A DNA stretch of 27,365 bases from contig CAMCMD010000018.1 in NCBI GenBank assembly GCA_945875975.1, positions 1 to 27,365 of the forward strand, given 5' to 3'. The translations under genes and the position numbers were made by a program. The notes beneath the pieces were generated by a model, which was not told the origin of the DNA, ran no database searches, and worked only from the letters and a program-made list of their open reading frames with translations. Each line of letters starts with the position of its first letter. The stretch's first letter is position 1. Shown here piece after piece: positions 20,308 to 27,222 of this stretch. The stretch is from Rickettsia typhi (lineage in GTDB: Bacteria > Pseudomonadota > Alphaproteobacteria > Rickettsiales > Rickettsiaceae).

Positions 20308-20646
20308 ATGAGAAACATTACATATGAAGAATTTGAACGAGTTAATTTATGTTCTGGTACAATTACAAAAGCAGAAGAATTTGCTCGCGCTAAAAAGCCA
20401 GCTTTTAAGGTTTGGGCTGATTTTGGGCCAGAGATAGGCATCCTTCAAACATCGGCGCAAGTGACAAAGCATTATACTATTGAAACGCTCGTTGGTAGAC
20501 AAATTGTTGGATGTGTTAACTTAGGAGAAAAGAACATCGCCGGCTTCTTATCTCAGTTTCTGCTTGTTGGTTTTGCAGATGTAAATGGGGGAATATGTTT
20601 AATTACCGTTGATCCTAAGGTTCATAATGGACAGAAGATTTGTTAA
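20308..20646 (+). CDS. CsaA-like tRNA-binding-domain protein
   Basis: 112 residues consisting of a single EMAP/CsaA-type OB fold: FERVNLCSGTITKAEEFARA, then KPAFKVWADFGPEIGILQTSAQ and the TLVGRQIVGCVNLGEKNIAGF and FLSQFLLVGF strands. Length and order match CsaA, a dimeric secretion-related chaperone/tRNA-binding protein, including the usual VN...I.GF.S..L.LG pattern in slightly altered form. Good Shine-Dalgarno (GAGG) before the ATG. Last gene of the accessory run; unrelated functionally to its neighbours as far as can be seen. Confidence 0.85.
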   Translation: MRNITYEEFERVNLCSGTITKAEEFARAKKPAFKVWADFGPEIGILQTSAQVTKHYTIETLVGRQIVGCVNLGEKNIAGFLSQFLLVGFADVNGGICLITVDPKVHNGQKIC

Positions 20647-20772
20647 AATATAGACAGCTACCTCTCTTCCATGTACCGAAGAGGAGTGAGAGAATACCAG
20701 CGTTATTGCGTCAATATAAGGAAAATCTTGCTATCCAATTATTTTGAAAAAAACACCATTATCTTTCGAGAT

Positions 20773-21282
20773 CTATCTAGCAAAACTACTGGATTTTTCA
20801 AGTCCAACAGCTTTTTTAATTTCAGTTCCAACTTTTGCAGCTGCTTTTTTTACATTTTCCCAGGCCTTTGAACGATCTTTATCAGTACCTGCTAGTGAAC
20901 TAACTAAATTCCCCATTTTGCTGCAAAAATTGCCTAATGCTTTCATGACAGGGTTGTTTGATATTTTTTTAGATAAATCACTAAAGCCTGCAGCAATCGC
21001 AGACGTTGATTTGTTACTGTGTAACAACTCGCTTATGTCCTTACCTAGTTCACTCATTTCGCGTTTAATGTTTACGTTTAATTTTGCTGCTGCTGGTTTT
21101 ATGTCATCTTTCCATGCGTCCTCGAAGAAACGTTCAACTTCTGTTATAGTAGAAGGAGGATTTAAAAGATCTTCTGCTCCGCGCACAACCTTTCTTTTTG
21201 CTTGCTCTAATTTATGTCCCGCTTTTTGTGCTTTGTAAATCGCTTCTCTTTTTAGATCCTGTGCAGTTGGTACATGAGGCAT
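20773..21282 (-). CDS. Lys/Ala-rich hypothetical protein (169 aa)
   Basis: Not recognised. The product is hydrophilic, helical and Lys/Ala/Ser-rich, with two amphipathic repeats of AKxx type near the C-terminus (KAWENVKKAAAKVGTEIKKA) and no signal peptide or membrane segment. GGAG about 8 nt before ATG 21282-21280 supports the start. The plus-strand frame over the same bases gives a hydrophobic Phe/Ser/Leu-rich product without a Shine-Dalgarno and is taken as its shadow. The composition and setting among mobile debris would fit a secreted effector or a small DNA/membrane-associated protein, but nothing shows this. Confidence 0.55.
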   Translation of the reverse strand: MPHVPTAQDLKREAIYKAQKAGHKLEQAKRKVVRGAEDLLNPPSTITEVERFFEDAWKDDIKPAAAKLNVNIKREMSELGKDISELLHSNKSTSAIAAGFSDLSKKISNNPVMKALGNFCSKMGNLVSSLAGTDKDRSKAWENVKKAAAKVGTEIKKAVGLEKSSSFAR

Positions 21283-21757
21283 AATTTCTCCATTAATCAG
21301 TTATGCCTAAATGCTATCAAAAATATAATTACATGTAAAGTATTTCCACTAGATGTAATTAATAGTTATTGTGCCATAGTTCTAATTAGTAACAAATTCA
21401 TGCTAATGCTTTTAAAAATGGGAAATGGTATTAAATATAAGGGTGCGACGCGACTAAAAATCGCTAAATCCAATGAATATTAGGGTTCTGATGGGAATTT
21501 GGGAATTTAGAAAATCACGCTCAAAAAGTTTGAGCCATGTAATAATGGCGAGGAGTATGGCATATGTTGCGAACCCTAAATCAATTTCGATTAGAAGTTT
21601 TAAAAGACAACCTAAAATCTTCAATATGAATTTAGTTAAGAACAAGATAGAATTATTTGATCAATTTATCGAGCCTACTTTAAACTCAAATGTGGTTAAT
21701 ATTAGTGCTCAGGATTTATAATTATATTATGGAAAAATAATATTATTGAGAATTTAA
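21283..21757. other. Gene-poor spacer with a degenerate dispersed repeat
   Basis: No convincing gene in either strand. Around 21535-21630 the sequence (ATGGCGAGGAGTATGGCATA and the following TTGCGAACCCTAAATC) resembles a second stretch near 22733-22800 and recalls the GCGAGGAG-type intergenic palindromic repeats of Rickettsiales. Short open frames here (for example 21473-21721) have no Shine-Dalgarno or family resemblance. Confidence 0.4.
21535..21632 (+). repeat. Degenerate intergenic repeat, copy A
   Basis: Shares an ordered set of blocks with 22733-22812: ATGGCG(A)GGA, ..ATGG.., TG.TG.GAACC.TAAA, TTAGAA, TTTTAAAAG and AACCTAAA/AACTTAAA. The identity is partial, so both copies are old. The GCGAGGAG core is like dispersed repeats of Rickettsiales genomes, by memory only. 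Confidence 0.4.
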
Positions 21758-22117
21758 ATGATTGATAAAGAAGACTTAGCTTGTGCGTTTAGAATAATGG
21801 AATTAAGAACAAAGGTACTTGACCTTAATTTAAAACAAATAGAACAAAATTGTTATAATAATACAAAAGAATTGAAAACTTTAGACTTCGAGCTAAGCAT
21901 GCTCATGAAAAGCCTAACGAAATATGATTTCATATCTAAAATAAACGGAGGTAATATACTTTTAGTTGGTGAAGGGAATATAAGCTTTACTATTAGCTTA
22001 GTGAAAAATTGCATTCAATTGCCCAAGCTTATAACTTCTACATACGAATATTATGAAGAATTGCCTGATGTTACTCAATTTAACGCTAAATTTGCTACTT
22101 GGGAGTTTAGAACATGA
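21758..22117 (+). CDS. BMT5-like (DUF2431) methyltransferase fragment
   Basis: 119 residues. An N-terminal helical, coiled-coil-like segment (1 to about 62) is followed by INGGNILLVGEGNISFTISL (about 62-81), the hallmark SAM-binding first strand and loop of the BMT5-like Rossmann methyltransferase domain (relatives of the yeast 25S rRNA m3U methyltransferase). Then come LITSTYEYYEELPDVTQFNA, the second strand and acidic loop of the same domain. The frame stops at about one third of the fold (TGA 22115-22117), so the rest of the methyltransferase (third strand on) is missing. The stop overlaps the start of an AlkB-like gene (ATGATG). It may be a truncated relic, or a deliberately short protein coupled to the dioxygenase. 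Confidence 0.6.
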   Translation: MIDKEDLACAFRIMELRTKVLDLNLKQIEQNCYNNTKELKTLDFELSMLMKSLTKYDFISKINGGNILLVGEGNISFTISLVKNCIQLPKLITSTYEYYEELPDVTQFNAKFATWEFRT

Positions 22118-22680
22118 TGCAGTTTAGCATATTTGATGAGCAAGTAGCAATTCCTGGTTTAAAATATATATCAGAATATATTTCATCGGAACAAGAAAGA
22201 GAATTAGCAGACCTTATTGATAGTATGCCCTGGAACTCTGAATTAAAACGCAGAACCCAACATTATGGATATAAATATGATTATAAAAGCAAATCTATAG
22301 ACCCCTCATACTATTTAGGCAAAATACCAAACTGGCTAGATAGCTTGCGTAATAATCTTTGCAATGATGGCATTTTTAATGCAAAACCAGACCAAGTCAT
22401 TATAAATGAATATATGCCGGGATAAGGTATAGCAAAGCATATAGATTGCGTGCCATGTTTTTCTGATACAATTTGCTCATTAAGTCTTGGGTCTGGTTGT
22501 ATTATCGATTTGACAAATAGTGACATTAAGAATTCTATATATTTGGAGCCTAGAAGCTTATTGGTGCTTAAAAACGAGGCAAGATACAAATGGAAGCATG
22601 GGATTACTTCCAGAAAAAGCGATAATGGAATAAAGCGACAGAGGCGTGTTTCACTCACTTTTAGAAAGGTAATTTTATAA
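22114..22680 (+). pseudogene. AlkB-like 2-oxoglutarate/Fe(II) dioxygenase with one in-frame ochre codon
   Basis: One frame of 188 codons with a single TAA at 22423-22425 (codon 104). The front half has LKYISEYISSEQERELADLI, SELKRRTQHYGYKYDYK and QVIINEYMPG. The back half continues GIAKHIDCVPCFSDTICSLS, giving the Fe ligands H109-x-D111, then His162 in KWKHGI and the 2-oxoglutarate-binding RVSLTFR (R178...R184). In AlkB homologues the NEY.PGQGI.PHID motif has Gln exactly where the TAA stands, so a CAA to TAA transition explains the lesion. Every catalytic residue survives. The sequence is of the ALKBH8/bacterial AlkB type, acting on alkylated nucleic acid or tRNA wobble bases. Its start overlaps the upstream BMT5-like fragment. 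Confidence 0.85.
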
Positions 22681-22949
22681 AATCAGCTTCTAATCTCTCG
22701 CTATTCGGGTTTTTTGTTGGACTAATTTATTCTATGGCGGGATGCATGGGACGTGCTATGAACCTTAAACGAGTATTAGGTTAGAATTTTTAAAAGTTAA
22801 CTTAAAGCTAAATTATTTACATAGTGCATTATTACCTTTTTAAAGGCTGTGTGGAAGTTAGATATGAATCTTACTACATTATATATATGAGTTTGTCACC
22901 TAAGATAAGGACATTAGTATGAAATTAGCTTTATCTATACAGTAGTATA
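22681..22949. other. Spacer with repeat copy B, no gene seen
   Basis: No supported open frame. It contains the second copy of the degenerate repeat (about 22733-22812) and otherwise only AT-rich sequence before the convergent end of the secreted-protein gene. Confidence 0.4.
22733..22812 (+). repeat. Degenerate intergenic repeat, copy B
   Basis: ATGGCGGGATGCATGGGACG followed by TGCTATGAACCTTAAACG and TTAGAATTTTTAAAAG aligns in order with copy A at 21535-21632, with several small gaps and substitutions. Confidence 0.4.
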
Positions 22950-23429
22950 TTATTTTGGTTTATAGTTTCTATTTGAAAATTTGGGACTATAATACTGAAC
23001 AACAAGTTCGTGGTCACTTTTCGGTGCAAAAGTAATTATTTTAAAATCGCCATCTCTAAATTTGGCAATAAGTTCAGTTTCAAAACTTCGATCAACAGTA
23101 GGAGTACAATCAATAAACTCATATTTCCCTGATAAAAATGATACCATATTATCAAACTCATCTCTGCTTAAAATCAACATCAAATATTGTATAACATCAT
23201 CAGAATCACACCAAATATAAACTTCTTCTAACTTATCGTTTGGTAGACTGGAAACATTAAGTTGATAAGAAATACCATCTCGAAAAAAATATTCATCCTT
23301 GATTTTATACATTCTCTTAATATCATTAGAGGTTGCTTTACCCATTTCTAAATCTAATGGTCTTGGAGCCGCATGAATTAAAAAGGAATAAAATATTGAT
23401 ATTATTAAGGTTAATGATCTTATTAGCAT
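22950..23429 (-). CDS. Small exported hypothetical protein (159 aa)
   Basis: Starts MLIRSLTLIISIFYSFLIHA, a Sec signal peptide with a positively charged n-region, a hydrophobic core and a probable signal-peptidase cut after HAA or HA. The mature ~138 residues are mixed charged with two Cys (in YIWCDSDD and FIDCTP) that could form a disulfide in the periplasm. No family recognised. It stands alone on the minus strand, divergent from the lysozyme-MuF gene, with a 176-nt spacer between the two starts. Confidence 0.6.
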   Translation of the reverse strand: MLIRSLTLIISIFYSFLIHAAPRPLDLEMGKATSNDIKRMYKIKDEYFFRDGISYQLNVSSLPNDKLEEVYIWCDSDDVIQYLMLILSRDEFDNMVSFLSGKYEFIDCTPTVDRSFETELIAKFRDGDFKIITFAPKSDHELVVQYYSPKFSNRNYKPK

Positions 23430-23605
23430 TAGTAGTTATTTCAAATTTAATAGTACTATAAAATACTAAAGAAATTTTGCAACTAATAATTTATTTTTTT
23501 AAATTTCTATAACCGATAATTAAATTGCCAGCCAACGTATTAGTGCTTACTAAATTTAGTGATATACCAATTAATATTTTTAATCGGCTATTTTTTGGAG
23601 GCATA

Positions 23606-24655
23606 ATGGCAATATCATTAAAAGAAGCTAATGAAATGCGTGACAGAACTCATAATCTAGATTTAAAAGACTCCAAACATTATAAAATATACGAAGATTC
23701 AGGGCTTCAATTTATAAAGCACAATGAAACTGATCGTGGAAAAGCTGTTTTAGAAGTTTATGATGATGGTAAAGGTTTTGCAACTATTGGATATGGTTTT
23801 AATATGAATGCTCAAGGTGCCAGGGGTGCTTGGAATTAAGTAATTGGCAATGAAACTTCTTTTGATGAAGTAATAAGAGGCAAAGCAGAAATTACCCCAG
23901 AGCAGGCTGATGAATTATGTAAATATGTCAAAAATAAGAATTTAATAGAATTACAGAATATCTATGGTTCTGATTGGGACAAGTTAAAACCAAATGAAAA
24001 AATTATGATTGAAGATCTTTATTATAATGGAGGAAATAAGTTAGTAGGAAAAGGTACCAGGTTTCATAAAAATATTACTGCTTATACTAAGACATCAGAT
24101 AAAAAGCACTTGGACAATGCTTTAATTGAAGTTAAAGAACGTTCTAACCCTGAGCGTTTTATTCATCCTAAAATTGGAAGAGGAATTCAGAATCGCCGAA
24201 ATGTTCAAGCTGAAATGGGCGCTTCACATAAATGTCCTTTATATTCCAAACCTAATGATAAGCCATTACCCAAAGATTCGTCGGTCATCCAAGCAAAATT
24301 AAATCAAACAATTATTCCAAGAAAGCACGAAAGTACAGATGACAATTTCGTACTTTCTGATCACTTCTATATTTGGCGTGCAAACATTGATAGTAAAGTA
24401 CGTCTTGCTCACGCTGCAAATGACGGAAAAATTTTTGACAAAAATAATCCTCCTTCAACTGGTAACCCAGGAGATCAATATAATTGTCGTTGCACTGCTG
24501 ACTACTATATTCCAAACTGGGTTAAAGTTGATACCTCAAATAACAAGTATGTTATACGTAAGCATATAACAGATTTTTCAAGATTTCCAAATTTTGTAAT
24601 CAAATACGACATTAGGAAGTTAAATACTAAAGTGAGAAATAATTTTATGGAATAA
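23606..24655 (+). pseudogene. Lysozyme-like domain fused to MuF-type C-terminal motif, one in-frame ochre codon
   Basis: A 349-codon frame with one TAA at 23837-23839 (codon 78). Start ATG 23606 has a perfect GGAGG 4 nt upstream. The N-terminal part has a T4-lysozyme/pesticin-like core (VYDDGKGFATIGYGFNMNAQ, with the stop at AWN-x-VIGNET) and continues after the stop with EITPEQADELCKYVK, DKLKPNEKIMIEDLYYNGG and ERSNPE...GIQNRRNVQAEMG. Near the C-terminus FYIWRANIDSKVRLAHAAND followed by GKIF, NPGDQYNCRCTADYYIP reproduces the D-x-x-VR-x-x-H-x-x-x-DG ... PG ... NCRC signature of phage Mu gpF/SPP1 gp7 minor head proteins. The pairing suggests a phage-derived or toxin-like protein. Whole frame is otherwise intact, so the lesion is recent or read through. 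Confidence 0.7.
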
Positions 24656-25040
24656 CTTATCTTGAACATATGGAATTTAAAGCAAAGCCATATAAAAATA
24701 TTTTTACTTCTTGAGATAATCTTATTTTATGTCGTGGAGAGAGAGCCTTACGAACTATCTCCTATAAGCCTTGTATAATAGGTTTTAATTTTTGCTATTT
24801 TTTAAATACCCCCAAATGTACCCCTAATTTTTATGGATTTAGAAAAACTTCTTTGGATGTTATAAAACTATAACTACACTATACATAAGGCAATTGCAAG
24901 GAGTTTATAGACTTAGCTGGGCTTTGCTGGACGTTGAAATGGCGGGGCGTTGTGGACGATTTCAGAACCAAGCTATACATGAAAATATTAATTATTCAAA
25001 CACCTATACACCAATTATATTAAGAGAGGATATTTTTGGC
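24656..25040. other. Gene-free stretch with possible fossil attachment site
   Basis: No gene is supported. On the minus strand it holds GGGGTACATTTGGGGGTA (24807-24828 region), the repeated GGGGTA pattern commonly found beside integrase genes, and two tRNA 3'-end-like pieces: one around 24733-24762 (acceptor-like CTCTCTCCA after a GTTCG) and one around 24938-24975 (GGTTCTGAAATC and an end CCCCGCCA). None is a complete tRNA. This looks like the remains of an element integrated at a tRNA 3' end. Confidence 0.35.
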
Positions 25041-25106
25041 AAGGATGGGTAAACTGTATCCACAGTTGAAGCGTTAGATTTCGTACCCAAGCAAAGACCC
25101 ATCCTT
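25041..25106 (+). ncRNA. Nested stem-loops upstream of the IS110-type transposase (possible structured RNA)
   Basis: AAGGATGGGT (25041-25050) pairs perfectly with ACCCATCCTT (25097-25106). Inside, AACTGT (25052-25057) pairs with ACAGTT (25062-25067) around a 4-nt loop. IS110-group elements carry a bridge RNA in the non-coding end before the transposase, so this could be part of it; an anti-read-in terminator (stem followed by TTTT) or the IS end are alternatives. Confidence 0.35.
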
Positions 25107-25199
25107 TTGGAGAATGACTATGAACGGGATGTCAAAAGGTTTTACCTTGTGTATGAACACGTAGCATATCCTACTTTACCACATAAAATGAGGTTCCAT

Positions 25200-25418
25200 A
25201 TGACAAGTTATATTAGGGTAGATGTTGGTAAAAAATCACTACACATTTATTTACCTATTGCTGATAAATCTATTGAAATAACTAACAACCAACAAGGCCT
25301 TGCTAAACTTCTCTCTTGCTGTGTTGAATACTATCAGCATCTATCAGATATTATTATTGTGTTTGAGCCCACAGGTGGCTATGGTGCATCAAGAAAATTG
25401 TTTATGAACTCGTGCTGA
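25200..25418 (+). pseudogene. IS110-family transposase, N-terminal fragment
   Basis: Start at ATG 25200 with GAGG 6 nt upstream. The fragment has the RuvC-like DEDD N-terminal part of IS110 transposases: first Asp in YIRVDVGKKSLHIYLP and the Glu in IIIVFEPTGGYG. After residue 72 the frame ends at TGA where a group II intron begins (GTGCT at 25412). The matching C-terminal part of the transposase reappears at about 26095-26522, so the element was split and is inactive. Confidence 0.78.
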
Positions 25419-26090
25419 AAGTGCTACCTAAGAAGCATGTGACCTAGTGCACTTAGAACTTAGTCTTGGATGGAATATGGTGACATATTACATTAAGCGT
25501 AGACAAAGGAAATAATAGGCCATAAGCCGAAAGGTTGAATGTGATTGAGCCTCGTTAACCTGAAAATGAAGAGCGGTCGATAGTCTCGTAACACTAGAAG
25601 ACAATAATATATTAGTCGGAAATAGGCAGAATGATATAACGCTCTCTGGGTCTGAGAACATGGCATGTTATTAAAGTTTATAAATGAGCTTGAGAGATCT
25701 TTAGCACTCTTACTAAGGAGTAAGTATTAGCCGACAAGTGTAAAAGCAAGGAAGCTAAAATAGTGGTAAAGAAGCCGGATCACGGCATATTACTTGTGAA
25801 GTTGGGTAATGACAATGGAGAAGGCCGGTGGGTAAGTTCAACCTTTATAGGGAAACGTTATGGGTGCAATAGAAACTCAATACACGACGGAAACGAAACT
25901 GGAAAGGATAGCTTGGCTATCTCGACAAGATTCAACAAAGACGTTTAAGTGCGTAATGCACCACATCAATGAAGAATCTTTAAAAGTTTGCTATCATCAA
26001 GTTAATGGTAAAGCAGCAGTTGGGATAGACGGAGTTAACAAAGAAAGTTACGGTAAAGAACTAGAAGAAAATTTAAGGAAGCTAATATCT
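25412..26090 (+). mobile_element. Group II intron remnant (5' RNA part and RT N-terminus)
   Basis: A G-rich, structured non-coding stretch of about 450 nt starts with GTGCT inside the IS110 transposase frame and ends in the start of an intron-encoded protein (25860: LERIAWLSRQDSTKTFKCVM, then KAAVGIDGVNKESYGKELEE), the N-terminal RT-0 region of group II intron reverse transcriptases. RT domains 1-7, maturase and RNA domains V-VI are missing, lost in a deletion that ends near 26090. The exact 5' boundary is inferred from the transposase frame. Confidence 0.65.
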
Positions 26091-26522
26091 AGCATGGAAC
26101 AACTGATTAGTAATCATATAAAAGAATATAAAGACTTATCTGACAAAGGTAGACTACTTGATTCAATTCCTGGGATAGGAGAAAAAACAATAGCTATAGT
26201 GCTTGCATTCTTAAGTAATGTAGAAGATTTTGATTCTGCAAAACAAGTTGTTGCCTTTGTTGGTCTCAATCCAAAGCCAAGACAATCTGGTTCTTCTGTG
26301 AATGGAGTTGGTAGAATATCAGAAACAGGAGATTCAGATTTACGTAAAGCTTTCTATTGTCCTGCTTTAACCGCTATTAAATTTAATCCAATAATTAAAG
26401 ATTTTTCAGAGCGTCTAAGTAGAAAGGGAAAAGGCAGAATGGTTATAATTATTGTTGCTATGCGTAAATTACTTCACATAATTTATGGAGTCTTAAAAAC
26501 AAGAACTTACTTTAAATCCTAA
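25860..26522 (+). pseudogene. In-frame chimera: group II intron RT N-terminus joined to IS110 transposase C-terminus
   Basis: 220 codons without a stop. Residues 1 to about 76 are an intron RT N-terminus; from about residue 78 the sequence is the C-terminal domain of an IS110 transposase: LLDSIPGIGEKTIAIVLAFL, VAFVGLNPKPRQSGSSVNGV (with the conserved Ser motif), and GDSDLRKAFYCPALTAIKFN. The join lies near 26085-26100 and results from a deletion between intron and downstream exon that kept the frame by chance. The product has neither a polymerase nor the DEDD catalytic half, so it is not expected to be active, though it could still bind IS110 ends or RNA. Confidence 0.72.
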
Positions 26523-26672
26523 TATTGAGATTATATGAGTTAAAATGAGAGGTTGGTAAAATTCTTATAAAAAATTATTGACATCTAACACAGTATCTAA
26601 ATTGGCGTTTATAATGCGTAAAATTATAGTCTGTTTAAATGCTATGCTAAAAAATAACAAAATGTATGAAAT

Positions 26673-27222
26673 TTGAATTTTTTACTCTTGACTTGTAAGA
26701 CGGTAGATGCTGGGGTTAAGTTAGGAGAGAATACAGCATCTCAAATCTTTAGGCATACTAGCTCTTATTCTAAACATCACCCACTTTATTGCGCTTTGAA
26801 AGAATTCGGCAGGATTATAAAATCTATATTTATCTTGCGTTATATTGATAACGTTGAATTACGCCAAATGATTGAGAAACAACTTAATCAGATTGAGCTT
26901 TCTAATAAATTTGTTAAGGTAGTTAGCTTTGATAATAATCCTGAAATGTTGTATGGTAGGAAGAACAGGATATAGCAATTAATTTTCAGAGATTGATTCA
27001 AAACAGTATTGTCTTATGAAATGAGTTGTACCTATCACAAAAAATTGTTTCAACAGATGACTTACTAATACGAGCTCAAACTGTAGAAACCGTTTGTAAT
27101 GGCTTACACAATCTTGGGGACATCTTAATTTCAATGGGGATTATGATTTTAGAGATGGCTGTGATAGTGGATTTGAACTTGATAAATCTTATCGCTACAG
27201 CTATAAGGGTCTGTCCGATTGA
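26673..27222 (+). pseudogene. Tn3-family transposase C-terminal remnant, two frameshifts and a stop
   Basis: Similarity starts near 26694 with KLGENTASQIFRHTSSYSKH and continues LYCALKEFGRIIKSIFILRY, IDNVELRQMIEKQLNQIELS, as in the DDE_Tnp_Tn3 domain. Near 26958 the frame shifts: EEQDIAINFQRLIQNSIVL follows in the next frame, with TGA 27017-27019 where a Trp (TGG) is expected before NELYLSQKI. Near 27095 it shifts again to WGHLNFNGDYDFRDG (end TGA 27220-27222), the conserved Tn3 transposase tail. The last codons run into the IS256-type end at about 27208. Clearly dead. Confidence 0.75.

Noticed and set aside
20744..21238. 164-codon plus-strand frame opposite the Lys/Ala-rich gene
   Set aside because: Phe/Ser/Leu-rich mirror of a Lys/Glu/Ala-rich protein; the minus-strand frame has the ribosome-binding site and normal composition.
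21473..21721. Short plus- and minus-strand frames in the spacer before the BMT5-like gene
   Set aside because: They overlap the degenerate repeat, lack ribosome-binding sites and show no family resemblance.
19842..23839. Idea that TAA/TAG are read as Gln (ciliate-like code) in this genome
   Set aside because: Many genes in the window end at TAA or TAG at their normal family length (pheT, kinase, CsaA-like gene), so these codons act as stops here.
24938..24975. tRNA gene on the minus strand
   Set aside because: Only a degenerate 3'-end-like piece is visible; no acceptor 5' strand, D arm or anticodon arm can be drawn.
26578..26615. TTGACA and TATAAT boxes upstream of the Tn3 remnant
   Set aside because: Both hexamers match the consensus but are about 26 nt apart, too far for a sigma-70 promoter.
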